Assembly (NCBI GenBank): GCA_964350605.1
Contig: CAYGKP010000032.1
Coordinates: 1 to 17,103 of the forward strand
Source: CAYGKP01 sp964350605
GTDB taxonomy: Bacteria > Bacteroidota > Bacteroidia > Cytophagales > JAAEPT01
Direction: 5' to 3'
DNA: 17,103 bases
Positions 6,617 through 13,134 of the stretch are shown here, one piece after another (position 1 is the stretch's first letter; each line of letters begins with the position of its first letter). The translations under genes were made by a program, and so were the position numbers. Below the pieces are notes generated by a model that had not been told where the DNA came from, made no database searches, and was given only the letters and a program-made list of their open reading frames with translations.

Positions 6617-7516
6617 CTAGCTCTTGGGAAAATCGGACGATTTCTTGGATTCGCTGCGCCAAGCGGAAAGCGACTGGCCTGTAGCGGCCCGAAAATGGCG
6701 GTTGAGTTGCGAGCCATCGGCCAAGCCCAGGTGTTCGGCGATCTGGGCCACGTTCCAATCGGTTTGGCGCAACAGACGCTTGGTTTCCAGGATCAGCTTG
6801 GCGCGGATGTGGGCGCTGGGCGGCTCGCCTGTCAGGCCTTTGACAGTTTGGGTCAGGTGGTTGGCCGTCACCGAAAGGGCATCGGCGAATTGTTGGACCT
6901 CCCAATGATCGCGGTAGCGTTCCTCGACCAATTGCTTGAAGCGTTTGGCCAAGATGCGGCCTGCACCGTGGCCCGGATCGGAGGCCGAAACGGGGTAGCG
7001 ACGTTCGGCTTCGCGCAGCAGCAATTCCAGTTGATTGCGCAGGATGGTGGTGCGCTCGGGGCGGTCGGCGGCGCATTCTTCGCTGGCCCAACGGAAGACG
7101 GTTTGGAATACCTCCAGGTCGGCGGGGCTGAGTTGAAGGGGCGGGTTCTCGCTTGTCAGGGGATAGAAGAAGGGAAGTTCCACCAAGCGGTCGGGCTGGC
7201 CGGTTCCTAGCGTGAAGAACTCAGCGGTGAACAGGAAAATGTAGCCGCCGATATCCTCGGAGGTGTGGATGGTATGAATCTGCCCGGGGTAGAGGAAGAA
7301 CAGACAGGGCGGGGCGATGGGGTAGGTGTACTCGTCGATCGAGTGCTCGCCGCTGCCCTTGGTCAGAAGTAGAAGCTCATAAAAGTCATGGCGGTGCGGG
7401 TAGACCACCGAAAAATGCCGGTCCGCATCGAAGGGCTCGACTTGGAAGGGCTCGGGACCGCGCGGGCTCCGGCGGAACTCGTCAATCGAATAGGTGGGAA
7501 CCTGCCGATGGCTCAC
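6617..7516 (-). CDS. AraC-family transcriptional regulator
   Basis: A 299-residue regulator with an N-terminal cupin-like effector domain and a C-terminal double helix-turn-helix. The cupin shows HRHDFYELLLLTKGSG at 41-56 and LFFLYPGQIHTI at 72-83. The DNA-binding domain runs from about 190 to 288: first HTH around VQQFADALSVTANHLTQTVK (207-226), second around AQIAEHLGLADGSQLNRHFR (257-276), followed by TGQSLSAWR. The start is a GTG. The TAA of the upstream IlvM-like gene lies in the same frame just ahead, so no earlier start is possible. The gene sits 12 bp after the IlvM-like gene and 64 bp before ilvC. That suggests it regulates branched-chain or neighbouring histidine genes, or itself; the effector is unknown. 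Confidence 0.9.
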   Translation of the reverse strand: MSHRQVPTYSIDEFRRSPRGPEPFQVEPFDADRHFSVVYPHRHDFYELLLLTKGSGEHSIDEYTYPIAPPCLFFLYPGQIHTIHTSEDIGGYIFLFTAEFFTLGTGQPDRLVELPFFYPLTSENPPLQLSPADLEVFQTVFRWASEECAADRPERTTILRNQLELLLREAERRYPVSASDPGHGAGRILAKRFKQLVEERYRDHWEVQQFADALSVTANHLTQTVKGLTGEPPSAHIRAKLILETKRLLRQTDWNVAQIAEHLGLADGSQLNRHFRAATGQSLSAWRSESKKSSDFPKS

Positions 7517-7528
7517 CGGCGCGGGGGC

Positions 7529-7798
7529 TTACAGCGGTTGGCCGGTATCGACCTCGTGCACTTCGCTGAGGCGAAGCATGTTCTTGTGGATGCGATTGGT
7601 GTCGCCCGTCTCGGCGACGAACTCGATCGAGCAATAGCCAATCGGCCCTTCGTGTTCGTACGAAAACCGATCGGCGGTGATGCCGCGCTTGCGCAAGGCA
7701 GACATCACCCGGTCGATGATTTCCGGGCCATGCACACAGGTTATGCGCCAGCGACTTGCCACCATCATCGTTACGTTGTTATCGACCAAAGCATCCAT
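7529..7798 (-). CDS. IlvM-like ACT-domain protein (acetolactate synthase small-subunit type)
   Basis: An 89-residue single ACT domain, close in length and pattern to E. coli IlvM (87 residues), the regulatory subunit of acetolactate synthase II. The core is WRITCVHGPEIIDRVMSAL followed by RKRGITADRFSYE, then a beta strand IGYCSIEFVAE and the helix NRIHKNMLRLSEVHEVD. The PExxxRVxxxxRxRG pattern matches the IlvM family. The start is placed at the ATG for MDALVDNN rather than eight codons upstream, because the promoter-like TACCTTTG lies in the longer version. No acetolactate synthase catalytic gene is in the window, so its partner must be elsewhere. It is probably co-transcribed with the AraC regulator and ilvC, and is divergent from hisC. 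Could also be a free-standing amino-acid sensor. Confidence 0.75.
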   Translation of the reverse strand: MDALVDNNVTMMVASRWRITCVHGPEIIDRVMSALRKRGITADRFSYEHEGPIGYCSIEFVAETGDTNRIHKNMLRLSEVHEVDTGQPL

Positions 7799-7805
7799 CT
7801 GGACC

Positions 7806-7813
7806 CAAAGGTA
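7806..7813 (-). promoter_or_regulatory. -7 promoter element for the IlvM-like gene
   Basis: TACCTTTG is a perfect match to the Bacteroidota TAnnTTTG element, and it ends only 7 nt before the chosen ATG. This decides the start and predicts an extremely short 5' UTR. No clear TTG -33 element is seen. Confidence 0.5.
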
Positions 7814-7847
7814 CGAAGGCATTTAAAAACGCTGTGAGGCTTTTTTC

Positions 7848-7855
7848 GATCTTTG
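7848..7855 (+). promoter_or_regulatory. -7 promoter element for hisC
   Basis: GATCTTTG (one mismatch to TAnnTTTG) ends 5 nt before the hisC ATG. Together with the element on the other strand, it makes the 62-bp spacer a back-to-back promoter region with an AT-rich centre. If used, hisC mRNA would be leaderless or nearly so. Confidence 0.42.
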
Positions 7856-7860
7856 CCGCC

Positions 7861-8907
7861 ATGCGTTCGCTCCACGACCTTCTGCGCCCCAACATTGCCC
7901 AGCTGAAACCCTACAGCTCGGCCCGCGATGAATACTCGGGCACCGAGGGGATTTTCCTTGATGCAAACGAGAATCCCATCGGATCGCTAGCGGGCGAGGG
8001 CTTCAATCGCTACCCCGATCCCTACCAAAAAGCACTCAAAGCGAAGATTGGCGAGGTCAAGGGCATCGACCCTGCGTGGATCTTTCTGGGCAATGGCAGC
8101 GACGAGCCGATTGACCTGCTCGTTCGCGCGACTTGCGAGCCCAAAGACGATGCCATCCTCATCACCCCGCCGACCTATGGGATGTACCAGGTCTGTGCCG
8201 ACGTGCAAGGGGCGCGGGTGATTTCTGTTCCGCTGACCCGCGACTTCCAGCCCGATGTGGAGGCGATCCTAAAGGCCGCCGACAACAGCACCAAGCTGCT
8301 ATTCCTCTGCTCGCCCAACAACCCCACGGGCAACCTGCTGGATGCGGACAAGGTGATGCGCCTGATCCAAGAATTTGATGGCTTGGTCGTCCTCGATGAA
8401 GCCTATGCCGACTTCGCGCCGGAGGAGACGAGCTTGCTGCCGCGCTTGGCGGAGTTCCCGAACCTGGTGATCCTTCACACCTTCTCGAAGGCCTGGGGGT
8501 TGGCGGCCTTGCGATTGGGCATGGCCTTCGCCCAGCCGAAGCTGATCGAGGTGCTCAGCAAGATCAAGTACCCCTACAACATCAACTTAGCCACCCAACG
8601 CCTCGCGATGAACGCCCTCGGGCGTGTTGCCGAAAAGGACCAGATGGTCGAGGATATTCTTTCCGAGCGGGAACGGTTGGCGGGTGAACTCTCGAAACTC
8701 CCGCTGGTCGAGCACATCTACCCGACGGCGGCGAACTTCCTGCTGATTCGCGTGAAGGAAGCCGGGTCCGTTTTTGAGAAGCTCTTGGCCCAAAAGATCA
8801 TTGTGCGCGATCGCTCGAGAGTGATCCTTTGCGAGGGGTGTTTGCGGATTACGGTGGGCACCAAAGCGGAGAACGACCAGTTGCTAGCCACTCTTTCGGG
8901 GCTTTAA
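7861..8907 (+). CDS. hisC: Histidinol-phosphate aminotransferase
   Basis: PLP enzyme that transfers the amino group of glutamate to imidazole-acetol phosphate, giving histidinol phosphate. It has 348 residues. Motifs: DANENP at 34-39, FLGNGSDEPIDLL at 75-87, SPNNPTGN at 151-158, VVLDEAYADF at 176-185 (Asp179 and Tyr182 contact PLP), and TFSKAWGLAALRLG at 207-220, where Lys210 forms the Schiff base and Arg218 binds phosphate. The start is the ATG giving MRSLHDLLRPNI, the conserved family beginning; an in-frame ATG 105 bp upstream would overlap the divergent IlvM-like gene and adds non-conserved residues. It heads the second his transcription unit, 70 bp before hisB. Confidence 0.97.
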   Translation: MRSLHDLLRPNIAQLKPYSSARDEYSGTEGIFLDANENPIGSLAGEGFNRYPDPYQKALKAKIGEVKGIDPAWIFLGNGSDEPIDLLVRATCEPKDDAILITPPTYGMYQVCADVQGARVISVPLTRDFQPDVEAILKAADNSTKLLFLCSPNNPTGNLLDADKVMRLIQEFDGLVVLDEAYADFAPEETSLLPRLAEFPNLVILHTFSKAWGLAALRLGMAFAQPKLIEVLSKIKYPYNINLATQRLAMNALGRVAEKDQMVEDILSERERLAGELSKLPLVEHIYPTAANFLLIRVKEAGSVFEKLLAQKIIVRDRSRVILCEGCLRITVGTKAENDQLLATLSGL

Positions 8908-8936
8908 GGCACCGAGGCTGCATCCAGTGACTTTCG

Positions 8937-8944
8937 TACCTTCG
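8937..8944 (+). promoter_or_regulatory. Possible internal -7 element before hisB
   Basis: TACCTTCG in the 70-bp hisC-hisB spacer closely matches the hisG element (TAACTTCG) and TAnnTTTG. It lies 33 nt before the hisB ATG. No good -33 element is visible. It could give a secondary promoter within the his unit. Confidence 0.3.
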
Positions 8945-8977
8945 CCTTCCCCTTTTGATGAGGGGTAGTAGAAGGCC

Positions 8978-10075
8978 ATGAAACCCCGCATCCTCTTCAT
9001 TGACCGCGACGGCACCCTGATCGACGAGCCGAAGACTGACTTTCAAGTCGATGCCTTCGAGAAGCTCGCGTTCTTGCCCTATGCGATCAGCGCCCTGCAA
9101 CGCGTGGTGCGCCGCGTACCGTTCAAGCTGGTCATGGTCACCAACCAGGATGGCCTGGGCACCGATTCGTTTCCTGAGGACACCTTCTGGCCCGTCCACA
9201 ACTTGATGCTCCAAATCCTGGAAGGCGAGGGCATCCGCTTCGACGACATGGTCATCGACCGCACGTTCGAGTCCGACAAGGCCCCCACCCGCAAGCCGGG
9301 CACGGCACTGCTTACTGAATACCTGAAGGGAGACTATGACCTGGAGAACTCCTTCGTGATCGGCGACCGCTTGACCGACGTACAGCTCGCGAAGAACCTC
9401 GGCTGCCAGTCGATTTACATCGCTGAGGAAAAAAGCCCCGAGGCAACCTTTACCTCCAACGACTGGAACGGGATCGCCGACTTCCTGATCAAGGGCTCGC
9501 GCAAAGTAGTTCACGAGCGCAACACTTCGGAGACCGAGATTCGCATTGCGCTGAACTTGGACGGGGAAGGAACGGCGAAAGTCTCGACGGGCCTGGGCTT
9601 TTTCGACCACATGCTCGACCAACTAGCCCGTCACGGCGGTATGGACCTGGAAATCGACGTGAAGGGCGACCTGCACATCGACGAGCACCACACCATCGAG
9701 GATACGGCTCTGGCCCTGGGGGAAGCTTTCAAAAAGGCCCTTGGTGACAAGCGCGGCTTGCAGCGCTATGGCTTTGCTTTGCCCATGGACGAGAGCGAGG
9801 CGCATGTGACACTCGACTTCGGCGGGCGGCCCTGGCTGGTTTGGGACGTGGAATTCAAGCGCGACAACGTGGGCGAGATGCCGACCGAAATGGTCTCGCA
9901 CTTCTTCAAGTCGTTCGCCGATGCGGCAGCTTGTAACTTGAACGTGAAAGCGACGGGCAGCAACGATCACCACAAGATCGAAGCGATCTTCAAAGCCTGG
10001 TCGCGGGCGATCCGCATGGCCAAGGCGGTGGATGAGGAGAACCTGAGCCTGCCGAGCACCAAAGGCATTCTATAG
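8978..10075 (+). CDS. hisB: Bifunctional histidinol-phosphatase / imidazoleglycerol-phosphate dehydratase
   Basis: Fused enzyme of 365 residues carrying out steps 6 and 8 of histidine synthesis. The N-terminal HAD phosphatase (about 1-170) shows FIDRDGTL at 7-14 (Asp9 nucleophile, Asp11), VTNQDGLGT at 54-62, RKPG at 105-108 and FVIGDRLTDVQLA at 126-138. The C-terminal dehydratase (about 177-365) shows GLGFFDHMLDQLARHGG at 205-221, the manganese motif HIDEHHTIED at 233-242, and GSNDHHKIEAIFKAWSRA at 327-344. In E. coli HisB a Cys-His-Cys-Cys zinc loop precedes RKP; here that stretch reads VIDRTFESDKAPTRKPG and has none of the four ligands. Start ATG gives KPRILFIDRDGT. It is separated from hisH by 2 bp. 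Confidence 0.96.
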   Translation: MKPRILFIDRDGTLIDEPKTDFQVDAFEKLAFLPYAISALQRVVRRVPFKLVMVTNQDGLGTDSFPEDTFWPVHNLMLQILEGEGIRFDDMVIDRTFESDKAPTRKPGTALLTEYLKGDYDLENSFVIGDRLTDVQLAKNLGCQSIYIAEEKSPEATFTSNDWNGIADFLIKGSRKVVHERNTSETEIRIALNLDGEGTAKVSTGLGFFDHMLDQLARHGGMDLEIDVKGDLHIDEHHTIEDTALALGEAFKKALGDKRGLQRYGFALPMDESEAHVTLDFGGRPWLVWDVEFKRDNVGEMPTEMVSHFFKSFADAAACNLNVKATGSNDHHKIEAIFKAWSRAIRMAKAVDEENLSLPSTKGIL

Positions 10076-10077
10076 CG

Positions 10078-10677
10078 ATGAAAGTCGCCCTGGTCAAATA
10101 CAACGCCGGCAATATCCAGTCGGTCATCTACGCCTTGCAACGCTTGGGTGTTGAGCCGATCCTCACGGATTCAGTCGACGAACTGCTCGCAGCCGACAAG
10201 GTGATCTTCCCCGGGGTCGGGGAGGCCAGCTCGGCCATGGCTTCGCTGAAAGCCGCCGGGCTGACCAAAGTGCTTCCTGCGCTGACGCAACCCGTGTTCG
10301 GGATTTGCATTGGGCAACAACTAATGTGCGCCCACTCGGAGGAGGGCAACGCGGATTGCCTGGGCATCTTCCCCGAGCAGGTGGTGCGCTTCCCTGCGAC
10401 CGACGCGGCGGGTGAACGCTATAAAGTCCCCCAGATCGGTTGGAACACCATCACCGACCGGAAGGGGCCGCTGTTCGAGGGTTTGCCTGACGAGAGCTAC
10501 GTCTACTTCGTGCACAGCTACTACTGTGCCCTGGGGCCCGACACGATGGCGAAGACGACCTACGCCGCTGAGTTCAGCGCGTCGCTGTGGAAGGATAACT
10601 TTTACGCCGTTCAGTTTCACCCCGAAAAGAGCGGGAAAGTAGGAGCACGAATCTTAGAGAACTTTCTGAAGCTATGA
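10078..10677 (+). CDS. hisH: Imidazole glycerol phosphate synthase, glutaminase subunit
   Basis: Class I glutamine amidotransferase that produces ammonia from glutamine and channels it into HisF. It has 199 residues, the normal length. Catalytic triad: Cys77 in FGICIGQQ, His181 and Glu183 in VQFHPEKSG. The oxyanion-strand segment FPGVGEASSAM is at 44-54, and FVHSYYC at 144-150 is a HisH interface/active-site segment. Its TGA stop overlaps the ATG of the next gene as ATGA. The next gene is not hisA as expected, but the first of two exported proteins. Confidence 0.96.
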   Translation: MKVALVKYNAGNIQSVIYALQRLGVEPILTDSVDELLAADKVIFPGVGEASSAMASLKAAGLTKVLPALTQPVFGICIGQQLMCAHSEEGNADCLGIFPEQVVRFPATDAAGERYKVPQIGWNTITDRKGPLFEGLPDESYVYFVHSYYCALGPDTMAKTTYAAEFSASLWKDNFYAVQFHPEKSGKVGARILENFLKL

Positions 10678-11465
10678 GGAACGCTCTTGTTTTGATTGCT
10701 TTGACTGCGCTTTTCGCTTGCTCCAGGAAGCAGTTCGAGTTGGGAACGTATGAGTTGACCTATGCTCCCTGCGATGAGTTCATGGTGGAAGAGCACAATT
10801 ACTGGGTCATCGACGAGCACATTCTCTATGATGCAAGCATTCTGAATGATACGATGATTTCGGAGGGTTTCGCGCTTTGGGATAGGATAGAGGGTGGTAT
10901 TGCCTTGGGTCTTTATCCGGCTAGAAGTCTGGAGTGGAATGATTGGTCCTCAGTCTATGATCCTGCGGTAGACGAAGAAGAGAACCACTGGCATTTGGTT
11001 CCACAGGCTGATGGGACATATCTCGACACACTCGACCCGGCTTGCCCTGTACGATTCACGCCGACTGATTGGAAAGTTCCGCACCACACTTTTGAAGGAA
11101 AAAACTCAAGTGGTTTTGTGCCTGGAGTCTACCATTCATTGTCATTCTCGGAGAGACCAACAAAATGGGTGTTTTCACCAAGTGGGATGCTTTATATCCA
11201 AGTTGGCTCCTATGATGATGTGCTTTGGTTGGACTACCAGGGCTTCGCGCTTTGGTCGGTCCGAAACGATACACTCTACTTGGATAGTTATGTTCATCGT
11301 GTTGGAGATCCTGAGGTGAGGGAGTTCTCTGAGTGGAAATCGCCAGAGGTCGGTATCGGGGCTGAACCTTCGGCGTACATTACTTCAGCCACTGAAGGCT
11401 GTTATCGGTTTCGAGGATTGGTAGGCGAAAAAATGAACTTCTTGCTTTGCCCTGTCAAGAATTAA
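10674..11465 (+). CDS. Predicted lipoprotein of unknown family, first of a tandem pair inside the his operon
   Basis: I do not recognise this family. The 263-residue product begins with a lipoprotein signal, MRNALVLIALTALFAC, with Cys16 as likely lipidation site. The mature part is rich in Trp, Tyr, Phe and acidic residues and looks beta-rich. It seems to contain two related halves: one opening with ELGTYELTY (22-30) and carrying EGFALWDRIEG (64-74), the other opening with SGFVPGVYHSL (146-156) and carrying QGFALWSVRNDTLYL (189-203), each ending near a Cys-Pro (124-125, 259-260). The second half clearly resembles the next gene. It overlaps hisH by 4 bp and ends 2 bp before the next gene, so it is within the his transcript. 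GC is about 42% in two 60-base stretches I counted, against about 63% at the start of hisA, pointing to separate origin or relaxed codon choice. Confidence 0.8.
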   Translation: MRNALVLIALTALFACSRKQFELGTYELTYAPCDEFMVEEHNYWVIDEHILYDASILNDTMISEGFALWDRIEGGIALGLYPARSLEWNDWSSVYDPAVDEEENHWHLVPQADGTYLDTLDPACPVRFTPTDWKVPHHTFEGKNSSGFVPGVYHSLSFSERPTKWVFSPSGMLYIQVGSYDDVLWLDYQGFALWSVRNDTLYLDSYVHRVGDPEVREFSEWKSPEVGIGAEPSAYITSATEGCYRFRGLVGEKMNFLLCPVKN

Positions 11466-11467
11466 TC

Positions 11468-12409
11468 ATGAAGCGCATTCCCATTTTACTCCTTTTACTG
11501 CTTTCCTGCGTAAGCGCACTGCGTGCTCAACAGGGGCCGCCCCCAGGTCTTTATGCCGTGACGGAATACGAGCCAGGAACCGAGGAGGAACTGCCGCCGC
11601 TAGGTATCGGACAGAATTCCTGGTTTTTGTTGGAGCCCGAAGGCGTCTATTGTTGGGTCTACCCAATGCTGGATGTGGAGGGGATTGAATACCTGGAGTA
11701 TGGTCGCTGGGAGCCCATCAAGTCCGGCTTTTCAACGGGCGACATTGTCTACTATTCAATCTACGAGGAGGGCGGACCTGCTTGGGGGGAGTTTTCAGAG
11801 GATGTCGAGTTTCTTCTGTCTTGGGAGTTTGAGGCACGAACCGAAACGCTTCCTTATCCTTTCTTCAACAAACAGAAGGGGCGATGGGAGCATCGGCTGC
11901 GCGAAGTGACAGCGTACTATTTCGAGGACGAGGGGGATATGGCCTATCGCTTCATTGCTTTCGACTGGAAATTGGATGGGCTTTTTTCAACCCTGGGCAA
12001 CTTCGAGAAGATGGGCTTTCAGCCGGGAACTTACGTGGCTGAACGGCTGGATTTACCCGAAATGGAGGGGGCCAAATGGACGGAGGTCTATACGGAGGCC
12101 GGCCTTCTCTACAGTGCCGACAACCTGACTGATCCTGATGAGCAACCGTTGTTTCAAGACTTCTCGCTGTGGCGGGTGCGCAACGACACCCTGTTCCTGA
12201 CGCGCAGCGTAAGCCGAGTTTGGCTACCGGAGAGTGATGGCTATGACAAGTGGACGGGACAAGAGCCGGATTCCTTGATCTACAGCTTAGAAAAGCTCCC
12301 AGAGCCAGAGGGCTGCTGGGAAGTCGCGGAACTCAGCCACGAGCCGGGCTCAACGCCAGCGAAATTTCGCATGTGTCCCGAGGACAAGAAGCGGAAGAAG
12401 AAAAAGTAG
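11468..12409 (+). CDS. Predicted exported protein, paralogue of the preceding gene
   Basis: Unrecognised family, 313 residues. N-terminal signal MKRIPILLLLLLSCVSALRA; cleavage after ALRA is plausible, and LLSC (Cys14) is an alternative lipobox. The ATG chosen follows directly after the previous stop; an upstream in-frame ATG would overlap the previous gene and break the signal peptide. It aligns with the preceding protein: RFIAFDWKLDG at 161-171 against RFTPTDWKV, GFQPGTYV at 183-190 against GFVPGVYH, FSLWRVRNDTLFL at 232-244 against FALWSVRNDTLYL, EGCW at 281-284 against EGCY, then a Cys-Pro near the end. The PGLYAV start of its first half repeats the PGTY start of the second, so it too is duplicated. 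It ends in a Lys/Arg-rich tail (307-313). The spacing to hisA is 2 bp. GC is intermediate. Function unknown. Confidence 0.8.
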   Translation: MKRIPILLLLLLSCVSALRAQQGPPPGLYAVTEYEPGTEEELPPLGIGQNSWFLLEPEGVYCWVYPMLDVEGIEYLEYGRWEPIKSGFSTGDIVYYSIYEEGGPAWGEFSEDVEFLLSWEFEARTETLPYPFFNKQKGRWEHRLREVTAYYFEDEGDMAYRFIAFDWKLDGLFSTLGNFEKMGFQPGTYVAERLDLPEMEGAKWTEVYTEAGLLYSADNLTDPDEQPLFQDFSLWRVRNDTLFLTRSVSRVWLPESDGYDKWTGQEPDSLIYSLEKLPEPEGCWEVAELSHEPGSTPAKFRMCPEDKKRKKKK

Positions 12410-12411
12410 TC

Positions 12412-13134
12412 ATGCTCCTCATCCCCGCCATTGACCTGATCGACGGAAAGTGCGTCCGCCTCACCCAAGGCGACTACGCGCAGAAGACCGTCTACAACGA
12501 AGATCCCCTCGAAGTGGCCCAGTCCTTCGAGGCGGCGGGCGCGACGCGTCTCCATCTAGTAGACCTCGACGGCGCGAAAGCCAAACACATCGTCAACCAC
12601 AAAGTCCTCGAACGCATCGCTAGTAAGACAAGCCTGCAGATTGACTTCGGCGGCGGCTTGGGTTCCAGCGAGGACCTGCGCATCGCCTTTGAAAACGGCG
12701 CAAAGCAAGTGACAGGCGGCAGCATCGCTGTTCGTGATCCCAAGACCTTCCTTGGCTGGATCGAACAGTTTGGCCCGGAGAAGATCATCCTCGGCGCGGA
12801 CGCGAAGGATGGGCGCATCGCCATCTCCGGCTGGCAGGAGGATTCCGGGCAGGAACTCCTGGACTTCGTGGATCGCTATGAGAAAGAGGGCGTTCGCTAC
12901 GTCATCTCGACGGACGTCAGCAAGGACGGCATGCTGCTAGGCCCCTCGTTCGAGATGTACCAAGAACTGCAGGACCGCTTTGCGGAGCTGAATATCATCG
13001 CTAGCGGTGGCGTGCGCGACCTCGCCGACCTTGAATTGCTGTCCGAACAAGGCCTGTACGGGGCCATCGTCGGGAAGGCCATTTACGAGGGGCGCATCAC
13101 CCTGAAAGACATCGAAGCCTATCATGCTCACTAA
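12412..13134 (+). CDS. hisA: ProFAR isomerase (HisA)
   Basis: (Beta-alpha)8-barrel enzyme performing the Amadori rearrangement of ProFAR to PRFAR. It has 240 residues from the ATG that gives MLLIPAIDLIDGKCVRL, the classic N-terminus; a longer frame upstream overlaps the exported protein gene. Catalytic Asp8 (PAIDL) and Asp130 (GADAKDG) are present. Phosphate-binding glycines are seen in DFGGGLGSSED (78-88) and in IASGGVRDLADL (196-207) with GAIVGKAIYEG (217-227). It starts 2 bp after the second exported-protein gene and overlaps hisF by 11 bp. Confidence 0.97.
   Translation: MLLIPAIDLIDGKCVRLTQGDYAQKTVYNEDPLEVAQSFEAAGATRLHLVDLDGAKAKHIVNHKVLERIASKTSLQIDFGGGLGSSEDLRIAFENGAKQVTGGSIAVRDPKTFLGWIEQFGPEKIILGADAKDGRIAISGWQEDSGQELLDFVDRYEKEGVRYVISTDVSKDGMLLGPSFEMYQELQDRFAELNIIASGGVRDLADLELLSEQGLYGAIVGKAIYEGRITLKDIEAYHAH

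Noticed and set aside
6034..6684. Plus-strand 216-codon frame opposite ilvC
   Set aside because: ilvC is unmistakable on the other strand; long antisense frames are expected in GC-rich coding DNA.
8849..9622. Minus-strand 257-codon frame opposite hisB
   Set aside because: Overlaps hisC and hisB, whose motifs are intact; translation is a Val/Leu/Asp-rich antisense shadow.
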